This document shows positions 23,037 through 35,107 of a stretch of 64,000 nt of DNA, one piece after another. Source of the stretch: Rhypophila decipiens (lineage: Eukaryota > Ascomycota > Sordariomycetes > Sordariales > Naviculisporaceae); NCBI GenBank assembly GCA_033297075.1, contig MU858169.1:1-64000 (forward strand). The letters run 5' to 3'. Within the stretch, counting starts at the first letter, position 1; the number at the start of each line of letters is the position of its first letter. A model generated the notes under the pieces. The model made no database searches, was not told the origin of the DNA, and worked only from the letters and a program-made list of their open reading frames with translations. The translations under genes were made by a program, and so were the position numbers.

Positions 23037-25982
23037 CCTCTGGGGAAGACGAATGTTGACAAAGAGTCGGGGTGTGGTATAGAACGTCGAGTGTATCGGG
23101 AAACGGGGTACCGTACGGCACGAAATCGAGCGGACGGGTTAGAGGAGACCAAAATCGAGAAAACCGGAGACTGTTGCTCTTGGGAGCGGAAAGCAGATAC
23201 ACCTGAGGGCAAGATTTGTTGACCTTGCACGGGCGTTGTAGGCCATCTAACAGAGATCGTTCATGTACATCGTGAGGGCGTCTTTCTCTTATTGTAAGTA
23301 AGGCGAGATGATCGAAATTGATGCACTGAGGGCGCTGTGATGTGTAGGTCCCAAGTGTACTGCTCAATTGTGGAGGTGGAGAGTACGGGAGTCGTCGGTA
23401 GGTGGGAATGGCGTTGAGGACATTCGCCGCGGTTCACACAAAGAGCGAGCAATCTGTTGTTGACCAGGGTAGGGGCCCGTGAAAGTGTCGGAAAGTGAAG
23501 GTGGAACGAAGCCGCCGACAATCCAGAGATTTCAGAGTGCACTCCCCGAAAGAGAGGGGTGAGTCGAACAAATGGGGACCAAATGTGTTCAGGATGATCG
23601 AGTTTTGACCCACCACACTGCATTAGCCGGATATTGGCGGGCCAATCGATGGTCTGTTTTTGCGACAGGAGGGGGCACCAATCGACACCAATGCAACACG
23701 AGAACCTGCGCCTGCCCTATAGCGTCGCATCCTAAGCATTGCCACTGGGCACCAAATCCAGGCGCATCAGACGGAATGGAAGACTTCCGCCGCGACCCAA
23801 TGAGGGCGCTTCGCTTGCTCGCATCAGCAAACGTTGCCCAAAGCACAAAGGAATTTTCGGCATTTATTGCTGACACCAGAGGCGTGCGTTTAATAACTCC
23901 TGGCGAGGGCGTTGGACAAGATTTCACGAACAGGGAGACATTTCCACCGCATCCCCATGATCTTCCGTCAGCCCAACTTCTGTTGCCCCCGCCAGCCTAT
24001 TCTCATCTTGTCACCGCCAGATCACTCGATGATGATGACGGTGAGCGACGAGACTTGATGCTCTTTTTGTGAAATGACTGACTTCAAATGGACGAAAGTG
24101 AAGTCGATGGCAATACTCCAATTTTCCTGCTCTCAAACGGAGTCGGGAGTCATGAGGAATGCGAAATCGGTTGGAGTCCGGGTTCGGGCTTCAGGCTGTC
24201 GTCTGGGTCAGCTTTTCCTTCACCAGCGACGCCGCAAAAGCCTGCCTGTGGGAGGAGCAAAGCAAGGCCTCCATCAAGGTTGATAAATTACAATGATGCA
24301 GGCAGGCAGAAACTACCAACACTCTTTGGAAAAGTGTTAAATCTTTCCTGAAAAGCCCTGTCCTGTCGAAAGGCCGCCTGTCAATCATGGAGGATGTCAC
24401 GTGGTCTGACGCAGTTGCTGGTGACGAGGGGTGTGCAATCAACACCCCGACCGTGTGCCCTGCACTGTCTTTTCTCGTCGTAAGCGAGGGACAGAAACGC
24501 ACACCCCTCCATCAAATCCAGTATTTCTTCCAAATTGGCAACCAGCCCAGGTCGGTTCCGAACCAGCCGCTTCCTTCAGCTTCAACGGCTTTCATTCGCC
24601 AGCCAAACTTCAGCATGAAGGGCTGAGGAAGCAGCGACGACCGGGTTTCCCTCGTGCTTCTCACAACTGATGGGCAGGTGGCGGAACCAGCCGCTTCCTT
24701 CGGCTTCAACGACTTTTATTCGCCAGCGGCTGAGGAAGCAGCGACGACCGGATTGCCCTGGTCTTTCCCACAACTGATGGGCAGGTGGTGGCTTCTCTCT
24801 GCCAGATGTCTTCTCTCACCGGTCCTTATCGGAGGAGTCAGCACAGTTGCAGATAAGATCGAGCAGACCCCCCCTCACCTGTTAGTGCTGTTCATGAAGC
24901 CCCGACTGATGGAACCTCCTGATCAGTGGTGAGCCGTGGATTCCCACGCGCTGCACATGGCAAACTCGTGGCCGGGCGGTTCACTAATGGGGACAAATCC
25001 GTTTGACTCCATATCGCATCAAAGTCTTGATCCTTTCGGTCGTCTTTGCGGACTGGGAATGACGACCTTTAAGACCTTTTGCCTCGAACCTCGCCGGCTT
25101 GTCTCGAAGTCGAGGGCCGGTAATGTGCAGTACTCGGTGAAGTTCACACTAACAGAGCCGCTGAGCCAATCTTCCAGCACATGACGAACCCCGGCCATGG
25201 AAAAAGCAGTGCTAGGCACCCGCGAGGCCGTTGTCAACGCTGTCTTCTGAACATCCTCGAGACACTTTCTTCCAAGTGACTTCTACTTTTCTTCCTCCAC
25301 AAGCGCCCCCAGTGACCCTTTGGCGAAGATTGTGGGTGAGGCTCAGACAACTACGGGGCTTATTACCCTGTTCTTCACCAGACTTGACCGGGCTCATCTG
25401 ACTCCTTTTCCGACGGTCACTCTGCGACAATAGCTCGTATGCCCTGAACACGCTCGTCGCCTGCTCCAAATACACTGACGTCGTCTGGCCGTATTCAACG
25501 TCTTGATTATCCAGTTGGACTGTTACTCGAATCCCATTTAGTCCAGCCAGCGCACGCATCTATTTCGGAGGACAAGATTCCTTTTTCCCCCTCGTTTTCT
25601 TCCCCTGCGACACATATCTGCATCTCTCTCATGCTTGGTTGAAGAAACCAACCACACGCTACGAAATACTCCAGGCTGCCTCTGTGTCATACTCTCGTTT
25701 CCCCGCGCCAGGCCGCCAGTCTTCCCACCCGCCCAATCTGAACCCACAAGGTACGGACCGCGCAGTACCTCACTGTTCACACCATCTTACCAGCCATTGA
25801 CCATAGACCCGGCGCCATTCTGGTTGGTCTATTCTTGGTCCAAATTTGCAACCTCACTTCACTTCGTTTACTTTGTGATCTTCATATATACCCAACCTTC
25901 GTTTCATTGCTTGTTCAAACATCACAATCCATTCGCAAGTGCTCTCTCTTCACCCCGCACTCACAAGAGGTCCACCCCCGCA
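23037..25982. other. Intergenic with a short tandem duplication
   Basis: No gene is convincing in these 2.9 kb. A 166-codon plus-strand frame at 23572-24072 lacks an ATG near its start and any domain. The stretch contains a tandem duplication of about 124 bp (24560-24790). The C/T-rich run before 25983 is probably the leader of the kinase gene. Confidence 0.45.
24560..24790. repeat. Imperfect tandem duplication, 124-bp period
   Basis: The sequence beginning GAACCAGCCGCTTCCTTC at 24560 recurs at 24684. Both copies end with CACAACTGATGGGCAGG. They differ by scattered substitutions and about 18 extra bases in the first copy. Confidence 0.8.
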
Positions 25983-27827
25983 ATGGGTGACCCAAGGGAA
26001 TACTCCGAGTTCTCTGAGAAGACAGAGCCGTTTTCCCAGTCAGAAATTGAAGCGCGCATGCAGAGCTCGCGCATGCAAGACTTCAACAATGGAATTGCTA
26101 GCACAGTCCCCCTCGATCGCTTGGTCGTTCCTCCGGATGAGGATATTCGCATCTTGGTTAGGCCATTGACCAGGACTCGGTCCGTCAGCCCGGGAAACCA
26201 GGACAATTGCAAATGGCTGGCATTGCACGCCGAGGTGGCCGAGAATGAGCAGTCACAGCACAAGGTCCTGGCTGTGACACAAACTTCGCGAGATATCAAG
26301 TTCTCGGTCAGAGTGCCGGTCGAGGGTCTGGACGAAGCAATGCCGCGGCCGCCGTTATGGTGCGAGCTTTACTATGATCCGGCCAGTGACAACCAGATTC
26401 TGGTCAATCGTTCAGATTTCCCATTTACCCTCACCAAGGCGTCCGCCCAGCCGGCAGGCAGTTCTGCCGAGGAATATGAAGTCAGACCGGGACTGGATAA
26501 GGCCCTGATCCCGGGGACATGGCGCATCAAGTTTAACGAGTTCGAGGTCTTGGACTTTCGCATCCTGGAAAAGAGACCAGCCAGACTCAGACTCGCGTCT
26601 AACTCGAGCTCTGACATTTCCGCGCTGAGTGACATGGTAAATTCAGCGGGGAAACGATCGTTTGTGGCCGACGAGGACGACCCGCTCAGTCCCGAAAAGA
26701 AGCACCGGCTGTCTGTAGACGACGGCAACAAGAATGATGACGGGGTCATCATGTTTCTCCCTGCAAAGACCAATCCTCTGGTTTTCCCTCTCCCTAATGC
26801 CGAGAAGGGCAAAGAGGTGGTCATGACCAACGGCCATCCTCTCCTGGAACTCCAGCCCGAGGAGACGGTCGAAATCCCTGGGGGCTGCGAGCTGGACGAG
26901 TACGCCATCACCAAGCGAGAGCCGATTGCGTCGACCAGTCTCTCGAGCGTCTTCACCGCAGACCATTCCAAGGTGCCCGACGGAGTGATTGTCGTCAAGG
27001 TACTAAAGACACGCTCGCCAAATGGCAACGGCGTCGGGGAAGGAAGGAATGTCATCCGACAAGCAGATGTCTGGCTGCGCGAGCTTCAGTACCAGGAAGA
27101 CCTGCAGCACAGGAGCATCGTCCGGCTCTACGGGGGCGACGCCCGTTTTCTGTCGCTTTACATGGAGCACGTAGACGCCCGCGACCTGTCTTCTAAGGGA
27201 ACATGGCGGAGTCCTACTACCGACCTCTTTGCCGGTGATCGCACGGATGCAGTCCGAATCCTGCGCGATATCACGAGCGCTTTGAACTACATCCACGAGC
27301 GCAACTTGATCCACAACGACATCAAACCGGCCAATATCCTGTACAGTCGGGAGCGAGGTGCTGTGCTCTGCGACCTAGGGCTGTCGACCCATTCCCGGGA
27401 TCCGCCCTCTATTGGTGGGACGCCTTGGTACGTCCCGCCCGAGTACATTGCCGTGAAGCAGCGCGCCGCGCCAAGCGACGTGTGGGCCCTGGGCGTGACG
27501 ATGCTCTACGTCTTGGGCAAAATGACCTTCCCCGACGCGAGAGGACACCGCGCACATCCGAAGCACATCCACTGGCTGATCGCCAAGGTCCACCAGAACC
27601 CACGAGACCGGAACCCGCAACCGGAAGCGGCGACTAACATGCGCCGGTGGTTGGCCGAGGTGGCTGCTGCGCGCGAGGCGTTGAATGTTGATGGAGATCG
27701 GCTCGAGAGGTTGGTCTACGAGATGCTGAAGCCTAACCCGATGCAGCGAATCAGGACGGACAAGATGAAGGAGAGGGTTGCGGTTATTGTACAGCAGGTG
27801 CTTGGGCAGCAGATTTCGGAGAAGTAA
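25983..27827 (+). CDS. Atypical Ser/Thr protein kinase
   Basis: The frame opens at 25635, but the first well-placed ATG is at 25983 (CCCGCAATGGG), giving 614 residues without introns. Residues 1-310 form a variable, fungal-specific N-terminal region. The kinase domain spans about 320-610. The ATP-site Lys339 lies in VIVVKVLK. The catalytic loop is HNDIKPANIL with His444, Asp446 and Lys448. The magnesium motif is DLG at 464, the activation-loop end is GTPWYVPPEY with Glu487, and DVWALGVTML follows. The HRD Arg is Asn and DFG is DLG. The glycine loop (REPIASTSLSSVF) lacks the usual GxGxxG. The key catalytic residues remain, so activity is possible. Substrate and pathway are unknown. Confidence 0.88.
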   Translation: MGDPREYSEFSEKTEPFSQSEIEARMQSSRMQDFNNGIASTVPLDRLVVPPDEDIRILVRPLTRTRSVSPGNQDNCKWLALHAEVAENEQSQHKVLAVTQTSRDIKFSVRVPVEGLDEAMPRPPLWCELYYDPASDNQILVNRSDFPFTLTKASAQPAGSSAEEYEVRPGLDKALIPGTWRIKFNEFEVLDFRILEKRPARLRLASNSSSDISALSDMVNSAGKRSFVADEDDPLSPEKKHRLSVDDGNKNDDGVIMFLPAKTNPLVFPLPNAEKGKEVVMTNGHPLLELQPEETVEIPGGCELDEYAITKREPIASTSLSSVFTADHSKVPDGVIVVKVLKTRSPNGNGVGEGRNVIRQADVWLRELQYQEDLQHRSIVRLYGGDARFLSLYMEHVDARDLSSKGTWRSPTTDLFAGDRTDAVRILRDITSALNYIHERNLIHNDIKPANILYSRERGAVLCDLGLSTHSRDPPSIGGTPWYVPPEYIAVKQRAAPSDVWALGVTMLYVLGKMTFPDARGHRAHPKHIHWLIAKVHQNPRDRNPQPEAATNMRRWLAEVAAAREALNVDGDRLERLVYEMLKPNPMQRIRTDKMKERVAVIVQQVLGQQISEK

Positions 27828-28422
27828 GCGATACTTTGAGTGTCTCCGGACACAGAACAAACAGATCTTTTAAGACGGTTCGTCGTGGATGATGGATTAA
27901 GTCGCCTTGCATCCATAGAGAAGTCGAGTCTTCCACGGCGAGGAGCGCTATTCTGAGCGACTTCATCGCGAACGGACAACGTTTTTGGGCGCATTCGATA
28001 TGCGGGCAAGGAACGACGAACAACGACCACAGTTTTGGACAATATTCGATATGCACACATGCAAAGGATCAACGGTTAGCATCTCCTCTGTCTTTTCCTC
28101 ACAGACCTGACGCCCACAACACATTTTGCTAATGCAAACTAGGTCAGATCATACTTCTATTTGTCGCGAAGTCATGTCGGGTATATCAACAACACACGCT
28201 GCTAGCCAGTGGTTTCATTACATTACAATATCCACAACAACCCAAGTCATATACCCCAAACGCCGGCTCGCCATTTACCATCAACAAACCAACTATGTGA
28301 TCCGATCCGGTCCGGCTCTTTTTGAACCAACAAACAAATTTAAGGTGCTAACTAAGCATTGAAGAAGAAAGTCTCATCTCATCAATCATTTTCCCATTTC
28401 CATCTCATCCGCTCTCATTTGC
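27828..28422. other. Intergenic between convergent genes
   Basis: Only 3' untranslated sequence of the kinase and of the X325-like gene is expected here. I see no other feature. Confidence 0.5.
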
Positions 28423-29400
28423 TTAGAGTCCAAGGCCATAAACAAACGCCAAGGCAAGACCAACGACCGAAGAGAGAACCATGGTGTTGGCGCCTCCGAT
28501 ATGAGCGGCACCGCTTCCCTGGTTGTTGCCGCCGGAGGTTGTGTCGTTCTTGGAATCGTCGTCGCTGCCCTGGGTAGCGGCTGCCACAAAACCGCCTGTG
28601 ACGTTGTTGGACTTGCAGTCGTCGCCGGAGAGTGCCTTGGCCGAGGAGCGGAAGACGATATCGGCGCACTGTTTTTCTTTTCGTCAGCATCTAGCGCCCG
28701 GAAACACCCAAACCAGACACAAAAAAGCAGGGAGAGAGAGAAAACATACGTTATAAAGCGAAGTACCCTTATAATCGGCAGTGATGACCTGGAGACTGGC
28801 AAGGTCACCGTCGTTGACCTTGAGGTTTGTGGGCAAGGGGAGCTGGGGCAGGCAGTAGGTGCCGTTGCCGGTGGTGTTGTAGAGGGATGGGGTGAGGGTG
28901 TAGTTGAAGACGGTGGCGTTCTCGCCGAGGCCGAGGTTGACGAAGACGTAGGACCATGCGTGGTGCAGCTCGAGCTTGATGGAGCCGCCTGTTAGGGGCC
29001 ACTCGGTGCGGTTGCCTGTGCCTGCGGGGACTCCTGCGCCTGTGTTTTTGGGGAATTTTTGGTTAGCTTTTGTGGTTCCGGTGGTTTTGGAGGTATTACG
29101 TTGGAGGATATGGAACAGCTGGACAGGAATAGGGATGACGTGATGGAAATGATGGGAAATGGGATACATGGGTAGATTTTGGCATTTTTGTGGTTTGTAT
29201 GGCACCGGGAAGTTCTTGGAGGATATGGAATTGATGTATGGATGGATAGGTTAAGGCCAGGTAAACTTACAAGGATACTCCCATTGCGAGTACCTCTCAT
29301 CACCACTGAGCGTGTCGAATCGCCATTCTGGGTATTCGAGGCCGAAGTGGGCGGCCGCGAGCTGCGCGGTGGCGAGGACTGCGAGGGATGTGACCTTCAT
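28423..29400 (-). CDS. BIM1/X325-like copper-binding, GPI-anchored secreted protein
   Basis: Three exons, 29400-29271, 29039-28750 and 28668-28423, give 221 residues. The introns are 231 and 81 nt, and phases agree. A signal peptide ends in AQLAAA and leaves His as the first mature residue (HFGLEYPEW). This is the hallmark of LPMO-fold X325 proteins related to Bim1, the copper-acquisition factor of Cryptococcus. Further family features are YPCAGVP, NRTEWPLTGGS and the second-His region KLELHHAWSYVFVNLG. The tail is Ser/Gly/Asn-rich and ends in a hydrophobic segment, VLSSVVGLALAFVYG, as for a GPI anchor. Family members bind copper at the N-terminal His and do not show oxidative polysaccharide cleavage, so the likely role is copper uptake or wall function. 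Confidence 0.9.
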
Positions 29401-32346
29401 CTTCTTGTGTGGATGTGATTGTTGTGTGTGCGAAGTAGGTAGTAGACAGCCGGTTTGACGAGGTGGATCGGGAAGAGGACTCGATGGATGATGTTCAAAT
29501 ACAACAACAGTTTAAGCAACAGGCGCGAAGCACGTCACTTTATGGTTAAAGTTTTTGTGAGGCTGATGAGTGAGATGAGAAATGTTGAAACCAACTGTAA
29601 AGGCACGTCGTGGGGCACAAGGTTATTATATTCCCATGCAAGTCCTTGACATCCACCCATCTCACCTTCATTTATCTGGGTTATCCAAGTGTTGATCTGA
29701 TACCCGCCTCACGGGAACGCATGCAATGACTCCACTTGTGTCGGTTGACGGACTGGGACTGAGGCGGTTTGCCTTGTCACGTCCGTATCTTGCTCTTTGT
29801 TTGTACGTACTGCCAAGCTTGTAGCTCCCAGCTCACAAGATACGTAGCACATGTTTCCACACTGCGCATATCTGGGGTAGGATCGATAGCTTAACTGATG
29901 AACAGCTAGCATGAATGACATGTTCTAATTGTTAAAGAAATTCACGGTATGGTCTTGATCCCGGATGTTGGGACGTTGGCCGATTGGACTCGGAGTCAAT
30001 GGAGTCGAATAAACTTGCGCACGCTAGACTGGTTTGAGATGGGGGACGAGATTCCATCACCATCGTCTCTGGGGCGGGCATGGGGCCTCATGAAATACCA
30101 CCCTGAAGCTGGAAATGTTCAAGCTTTTGGTTCTAGCCTGTCAAGCATGTCAATTGCTTTCCCCGCGCAATGGCACACACATCCATGCTGCAGCACGACA
30201 GTACGGTAGGAATGGTGTTGCTGCGCGCGAAGATACTGTACATGGGAGGAAGCCGCATCGACGCCAATTGAGCAAGTTATGAGAGCTTTGTTGTATGTAC
30301 CTGAGGGGAGTTGTTCGGTCAGCAATCTTTGACAGAACCTCTGGGTCTGGAACAGGCAAGTGCCGCCAAAGGTTTCGGTCTCCGCCGCCTTTTCCCTTGC
30401 GGCTCAGTTAGTTAGTCTCTATCCAAGATTATAAGAATATATCCATATCAACACACTTCATTGTACTGTATTCAGGCACAGGGTTCTGCGAAACAAAGGT
30501 CAAGTGCAAGTAAAGCGATAGTTATGTCAAAGTCAACAAAGCTACCCCTCACTTTCGCAGCTTTCTCCAACACTGGAGGAAAAGGGGCAAAGTGACCAAT
30601 CACACAACACCAATCGAGCGCCAGCTCAACCGGGGTCCCCACCAACACGGCGGGGTTGCACCGGGTTCCCAGCTCCTCGGGCCTTGGCATGCGGCGGCTC
30701 GCTCAGTGGAGTTCCTTTTTTTAGTGGGTGGCTGCCCCGGTCGGTCTGGCAGGTTGAGCAGTTTTGGTGGGAGGTGGTTGGCGGCGGTAAACTTGCTCAA
30801 ATGGCCGCATTGGAAAATCATTGGATTACCCGCTCCTTTGGGATTTTCTCTCTTTTTCGTTTAATCGCAAAATGTTCCTTGAAACGGATGAAAAGTAGCA
30901 TGGCGTTTTCATGAAAGTATTTTCTTCTCGGTCAAGTTTTCCTCGTGGTTGTATTTGCTTTTCTTTCCTCCTCAGACCTACAAATCCACGGTGTTCTAAA
31001 ACACAAGATCCACAACGTTGGGTCCCAAAGACACTATCCAGTATCCAACCAGAGCCCGGGAACGAATTCATAAGGGAAGGCGGGATGTGATACGTACTAC
31101 AGAAATCACTTCAGTTCCAGAGCCCATATATCTTTCACGTCGGCTTGACGGACCTCGTTGCAATCCAATAGCGAGGTTATCTGTCATTTCAAGCTGATTT
31201 TGCAAATTTTCTCTCCTTGCTCCCCGTCTCGATCTGTAACCTTTGCAATCTCTGAGGGCCGATCTTGCACACCCCAGAACGAGGACCATGAGGTGCCGTG
31301 TGGAAACTGGTCCGGGTGCTTTGACTCGACGGCGACAGGAATGTTTCTCAGGGCAGCTGGTGTTGAGATGATTCGTCGAACAAACAGGGAGGGCCAACTC
31401 CAAGATCTCACGCTGTCAACGCCTCTGACATCCCGAGGGTCTATCTAGGTCGTCGCATGGAGAAGGTAATTTGAACGGTATCTGATCTTCATTCGAATCG
31501 GGCCAGGTCGGGCAAGCAAAGCCGGCGGTAATGACCGCGGGCCGAGAGGGGCCGCGACGGCCACCGGTAACCGGCTACCAAGCCGCTGCGGTCCAATTCG
31601 GGCATGTTGCACCACCGGAAGGAAGCTGCTGCTGGTGCCTTCGAGCAATTTTCAGTATTATGGACATACTTTTGCAACGTACGACCTTGAGCTTCCTGCA
31701 CCTTTCTGGCTTGAAAGATCTAGGGGCACCCCGGTCTTGGTGAGTACTGGGCAGCCTTGAGGAGCTGAGGTTGCCAGACATGGGGCTTCTCAGCTCGTGA
31801 TCTTTCTTGATGTAGGCTGTCTGGAATCGCCTCAGCTGGTGAGGGGACAATGCTGCCCTTCGGCCTCCCAAGGTAGGAGACGTCCAGAGGTATTCTTCGT
31901 TTTTCTGACGGCTTCGTCGGATCTTCCAACCCAACATGCTCAGCTCGGAAATGCCGCATCATAACTCGTGAATGAACTGAAGTTATTGCAAAGTCACTTT
32001 CGAGCTGCTTGGGCTGTGCTTCACTCTATATGACAAGAAATCATAGTAGAGGATGAACCAATCGTTTGGTCAATTCCCTTGGAATTAATAAGCATGAATC
32101 ATTGGGCATGCGCAGCGGCTCAGTCTCCACCGCCCCCGCAGCTCCAGTCATCAGTCATCGACGGTTCTGCTGATACATCATAAATTTCAAAAGAAACCGA
32201 CTGGTATCGCGAACGCCGCCCAAAGCACAGGCATACTCGCCGACACACGTCCCAATCCAGTCTTCCAGAAACGATTCCTCGAAATCTCGCCTTGTTCGGA
32301 ACCATTAGTACAGCCAGACAAAGGAGGCACTGTTCCGTCCGAGAAA
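29401..32346. other. Intergenic
   Basis: Nearly 3 kb between divergently placed genes hold short frames only, with no domain, tRNA or repeat I can support. Confidence 0.45.
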
Positions 32347-32980
32347 ATGGCGACACACCAGCAACCCGTCGTCCGGGTGGGCGTCGCGGCAGTCATCAAG
32401 AATTCGGAGGGCAAGCTGCTCATGGGTATCCGCAAGGGCTCATCTGGAGGTGAGTAATCCTGGCATTCCACCTCTCGGGAGAATGATGGTGGTTTTCTTG
32501 GAGTTGATTTGCAAAGATTCCATTTCACAATGGATTCGTAAGGCTGACTCTGGCTGTCGGTGTCAAGGAACATGGCAGTTCCCAGGAGGCCATCTGGAAG
32601 TCGGAGAAACGCCATTCATGTGCGCCGAACGAGAGACGTTGGAAGAAGCTGGGATCCATGTCAAGGCCGAAAGAGTGCTTGGTCTCACCAACGACATATT
32701 TGACCCAGAGTCGAAGCACTACATTACAATCTTTGTCTCCTGCCACCTGGAGGATGACAGTCAGGAGCCAATGGTATGATTGCTTCCCCGTTACTCATTC
32801 ACTCTAGATGGCTGCGACTAATACTAAACGGAATAGACAATGGAACCCGACAAGTGTGAAGGCTGGTTCTGGAGAGAATGGGTCGACATCAAGGAGCTTG
32901 TCAAGACGGAGCAAGGTCGGAACAAGGTGTTTTTGCCAATCATTAACCTCCTGAAAGACCAACCCGATCTAGTGATCTAG
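32347..32980 (+). CDS. NUDIX hydrolase, NUDT15/MutT-like
   Basis: Three exons, 32347-32449, 32568-32773 and 32837-32980, give 150 residues. The introns are 118 and 63 nt with GCTGAC and ACTAAAC branch sites. The NUDIX box is complete and canonical, running from GHLEVGE through RETLEEAGI and matching Gx5Ex7REUxEExGU. It is preceded by WQFPG, as in the NUDT15/MTH2 group. The family hydrolyses nucleoside diphosphates linked to another group, often damaged or unwanted NTPs, using Mg2+ held by the REUxEE glutamates. The short C-terminus with EGWFWREWVDIKEL also fits this group. The exact substrate cannot be read from sequence. Confidence 0.92.
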
Positions 32981-33154
32981 CTGGTTTCAGGGGAGGAAAT
33001 GCAAGAAGGCGGGAATGGTTGATTGTGTGTGAGGCGTATATCTACAGCATGCGTTGTACTAGCAAATGCATACCAAGAGGTAAAACCTACCAATACTCGC
33101 AAACCGATATTCTGTTGAGAGCCCAGAATCACAAGATGTTTTTTTCCCTTCTGC

Positions 33155-34199
33155 TTAAGCAGACCCGCCAAAGTTGGATCCGCCGGTAGGAGCGGCAGGG
33201 AAGCCGAGGCTGTTGTTGAGCAGACGGAATGGCAGGGCCAAAACACCACCAGCGCCAGCAAAAGAGATTGATGACGAGTCGGCCATTGCCGGGGTGTTCT
33301 CTTTTCCTCCCCCAGCAGCAGCAGCAGCCCCTCCTCTCTTTTCATCACACTCGCCAGCCGCAGCAGCCTCTCTCTCTCTCTTTCTCTCGGCCCGGGCCCG
33401 TCTTTTCTCGTTTCTCAAGGCCTTCCAATGACGATACAAGCCATCCCCGCAACGGCGAAGACCTACTCGCGAAGAGACAAGGAATATATGAGTTGGTCTG
33501 GCTATAGTATTTGTTCAGGAATGGGAAAGCAGAGTATGGGAAATCGCAGGATGAACGAAGGAAGAATAAAGCTTGGATAACAACCAAGTTTGGAGCTAAC
33601 ATGGATCGAGGCCCGCATGAGAAATGAATATGTCTGGGTGGCAAAACAAATGTGTACTTACCCAACCTCCGCATCTTCTCATTGGTCAAGGGCTTGACGG
33701 CAGGATCCCAGACGATTTGGCGGCGGTAGGCCTCGCCGGCCAGGCGACGAGCTTCCGAGTCTTTGTCTATTGCTAGGGCGCGGGTTTTATCTGGTTAGCT
33801 TCTTTCTTCCAAAAAAGAGCTGCCAACCCGTTTGAGTATTGAGGGTGGAATAACGGGAGAAAGAGCTGGATTTGAGGCTGCCAGGCTGTCATAACAGGCC
33901 GAGTAGATTGGATATGGAGGCAATGGAGGTAAGAAAGGGAAGAACGTACCCTGGGCACTACCCGTGGGAGACTCAGAGGCGTCTGGGAGGACTTTGGAGG
34001 CGTTTGGAAGGACCTCGGGGACGTCGGGAAGAACTTCGGAAGCGTCTGGCAGGACCTCATTGTCGTGAATAGTTCCTAGATTATACCAAGTTGGGGAGGC
34101 GACGGTCGCAACAATGCCACTCCCAGCACATGCCTCGCAACCCGTACAACCAGGTCTGACGGCAGGGAGGGCAGATGGTTGCATCTTCTCTTTCTTCAT
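33155..34199 (-). CDS. Uncharacterised protein with VLPDASE repeats
   Basis: Exons 34199-33950, 33790-33662 and 33462-33155 give 228 residues, with introns of 159 and 199 nt and full phase agreement. The N-terminus has a Cys cluster, CTGCEAC. Four imperfect 7-residue repeats of the type EVLPDAS follow, encoded by 21-bp DNA repeats. The second exon carries a helical, probably conserved core, EARRLAGEAYRRQIVWDP, continuing with EKMRRLG. The third exon continues in frame with RRCGDGLYRHWKALRNEKRR, then a Lys/Arg-rich helix, a Gly/Ala stretch and a hydrophobic tail, FAGAGGVLALPFRLLNN. I do not recognise the family. The start could lie further upstream. It is convergent with the NUDIX gene. Confidence 0.65.
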
Positions 34200-34960
34200 C
34201 TTCTCTTTCTTCCAAAAGAAATGGAGAAGGAAAAGAAGAAGAACAAGAGACTGGGAGAATCTCGCAAGCGATACGACAGATTGAGGATTTTGATTCTTGG
34301 TGGCAGAAGTGCAAGTGCACCGAACTACCAGCTACAAAAAGTTAAAACCACCTAAAGATGCCGCGGGGAGACACTTTGGTGCGGGGCAGAATATAAGATT
34401 GAATATTTTACCACTTGAGCAAGGAAAAGTATCATGGACGTGGTCCGATCTGTTGAGCTTGTGACAGCTGTGATCGCCTCACATTATTCGCTGTGGTGTT
34501 GATTCAAATGCGTTGCGCTTAGACAGACCTAAAGCCTCGCAAAACCATGCTCAAAGGCATCATTATTCCCTGTTTCATTGCTCATTCTTTTTTCGCAGAC
34601 TCGTGTTCAACCAGAAAAGAGAGAAAATCCAGAAAAGAACAAAAGACAACGGCGCAAGGCGATTCCAATCAGCCTCGAAGGAGTGGACTCAAAGTTTGGG
34701 GCGCAGTACGTGTTCGAGAAGTTAAAGAGATGAGAATGCCCTGACCCTGCAGCCCCTGCTTGTAAAAGCCCATAATCTCGGAACATGGTCGTTAGGGAGT
34801 TATTATCCTCCTGAACAACTAACCTGAACTGGTAAACTAGGGAAACATGATGGGCTGTGTAGAAAAACTCGATGGAGGAATAAGAATTATTTTTGGTTGG
34901 TACTCTCGTTAGGTAGTAGATGCAAGACAACCGAGTAAAAAAGAAAAAAGGAAAGCAAAA
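34200..34960. other. Intergenic
   Basis: No gene seen. This is the upstream region of the gene on the minus strand. Confidence 0.45.
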
Positions 34961-35060
34961 GGTCAGATGCGGGAATCGAACCCGCTCCTATCAGTGGCGT
35001 CCAACTAGGCGATTTGTACAATCAATCACATTAGAAAGCCATGCTGACCATTAGGATTCG
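34961..35060 (-). pseudogene. tRNA-like relic, copy 1
   Basis: On the minus strand the 3' half of a tRNA is well kept, with a perfect T arm (GCGGG, TTCGATT, CCCGC) followed by ATCTGAC. A TAATGGTCAGCAT segment resembles a D arm. The 5' acceptor strand does not pair over its whole length, so this copy is probably dead. It shares about 40 bp of near-identity with copy 2. Confidence 0.55.
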
Positions 35061-35107
35061 TATTCTTTTAAGGTAGATGCAAGAGAATAGAAAGAAAGAA
35101 AATAGAA

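Noticed and set aside
23572..24072. 166-codon plus-strand frame
   Set aside because: No ATG near its start, no domain and no splice context.
26372..27055. 227-codon minus-strand frame inside the kinase
   Set aside because: Antisense shadow. The sense frame carries all kinase motifs.
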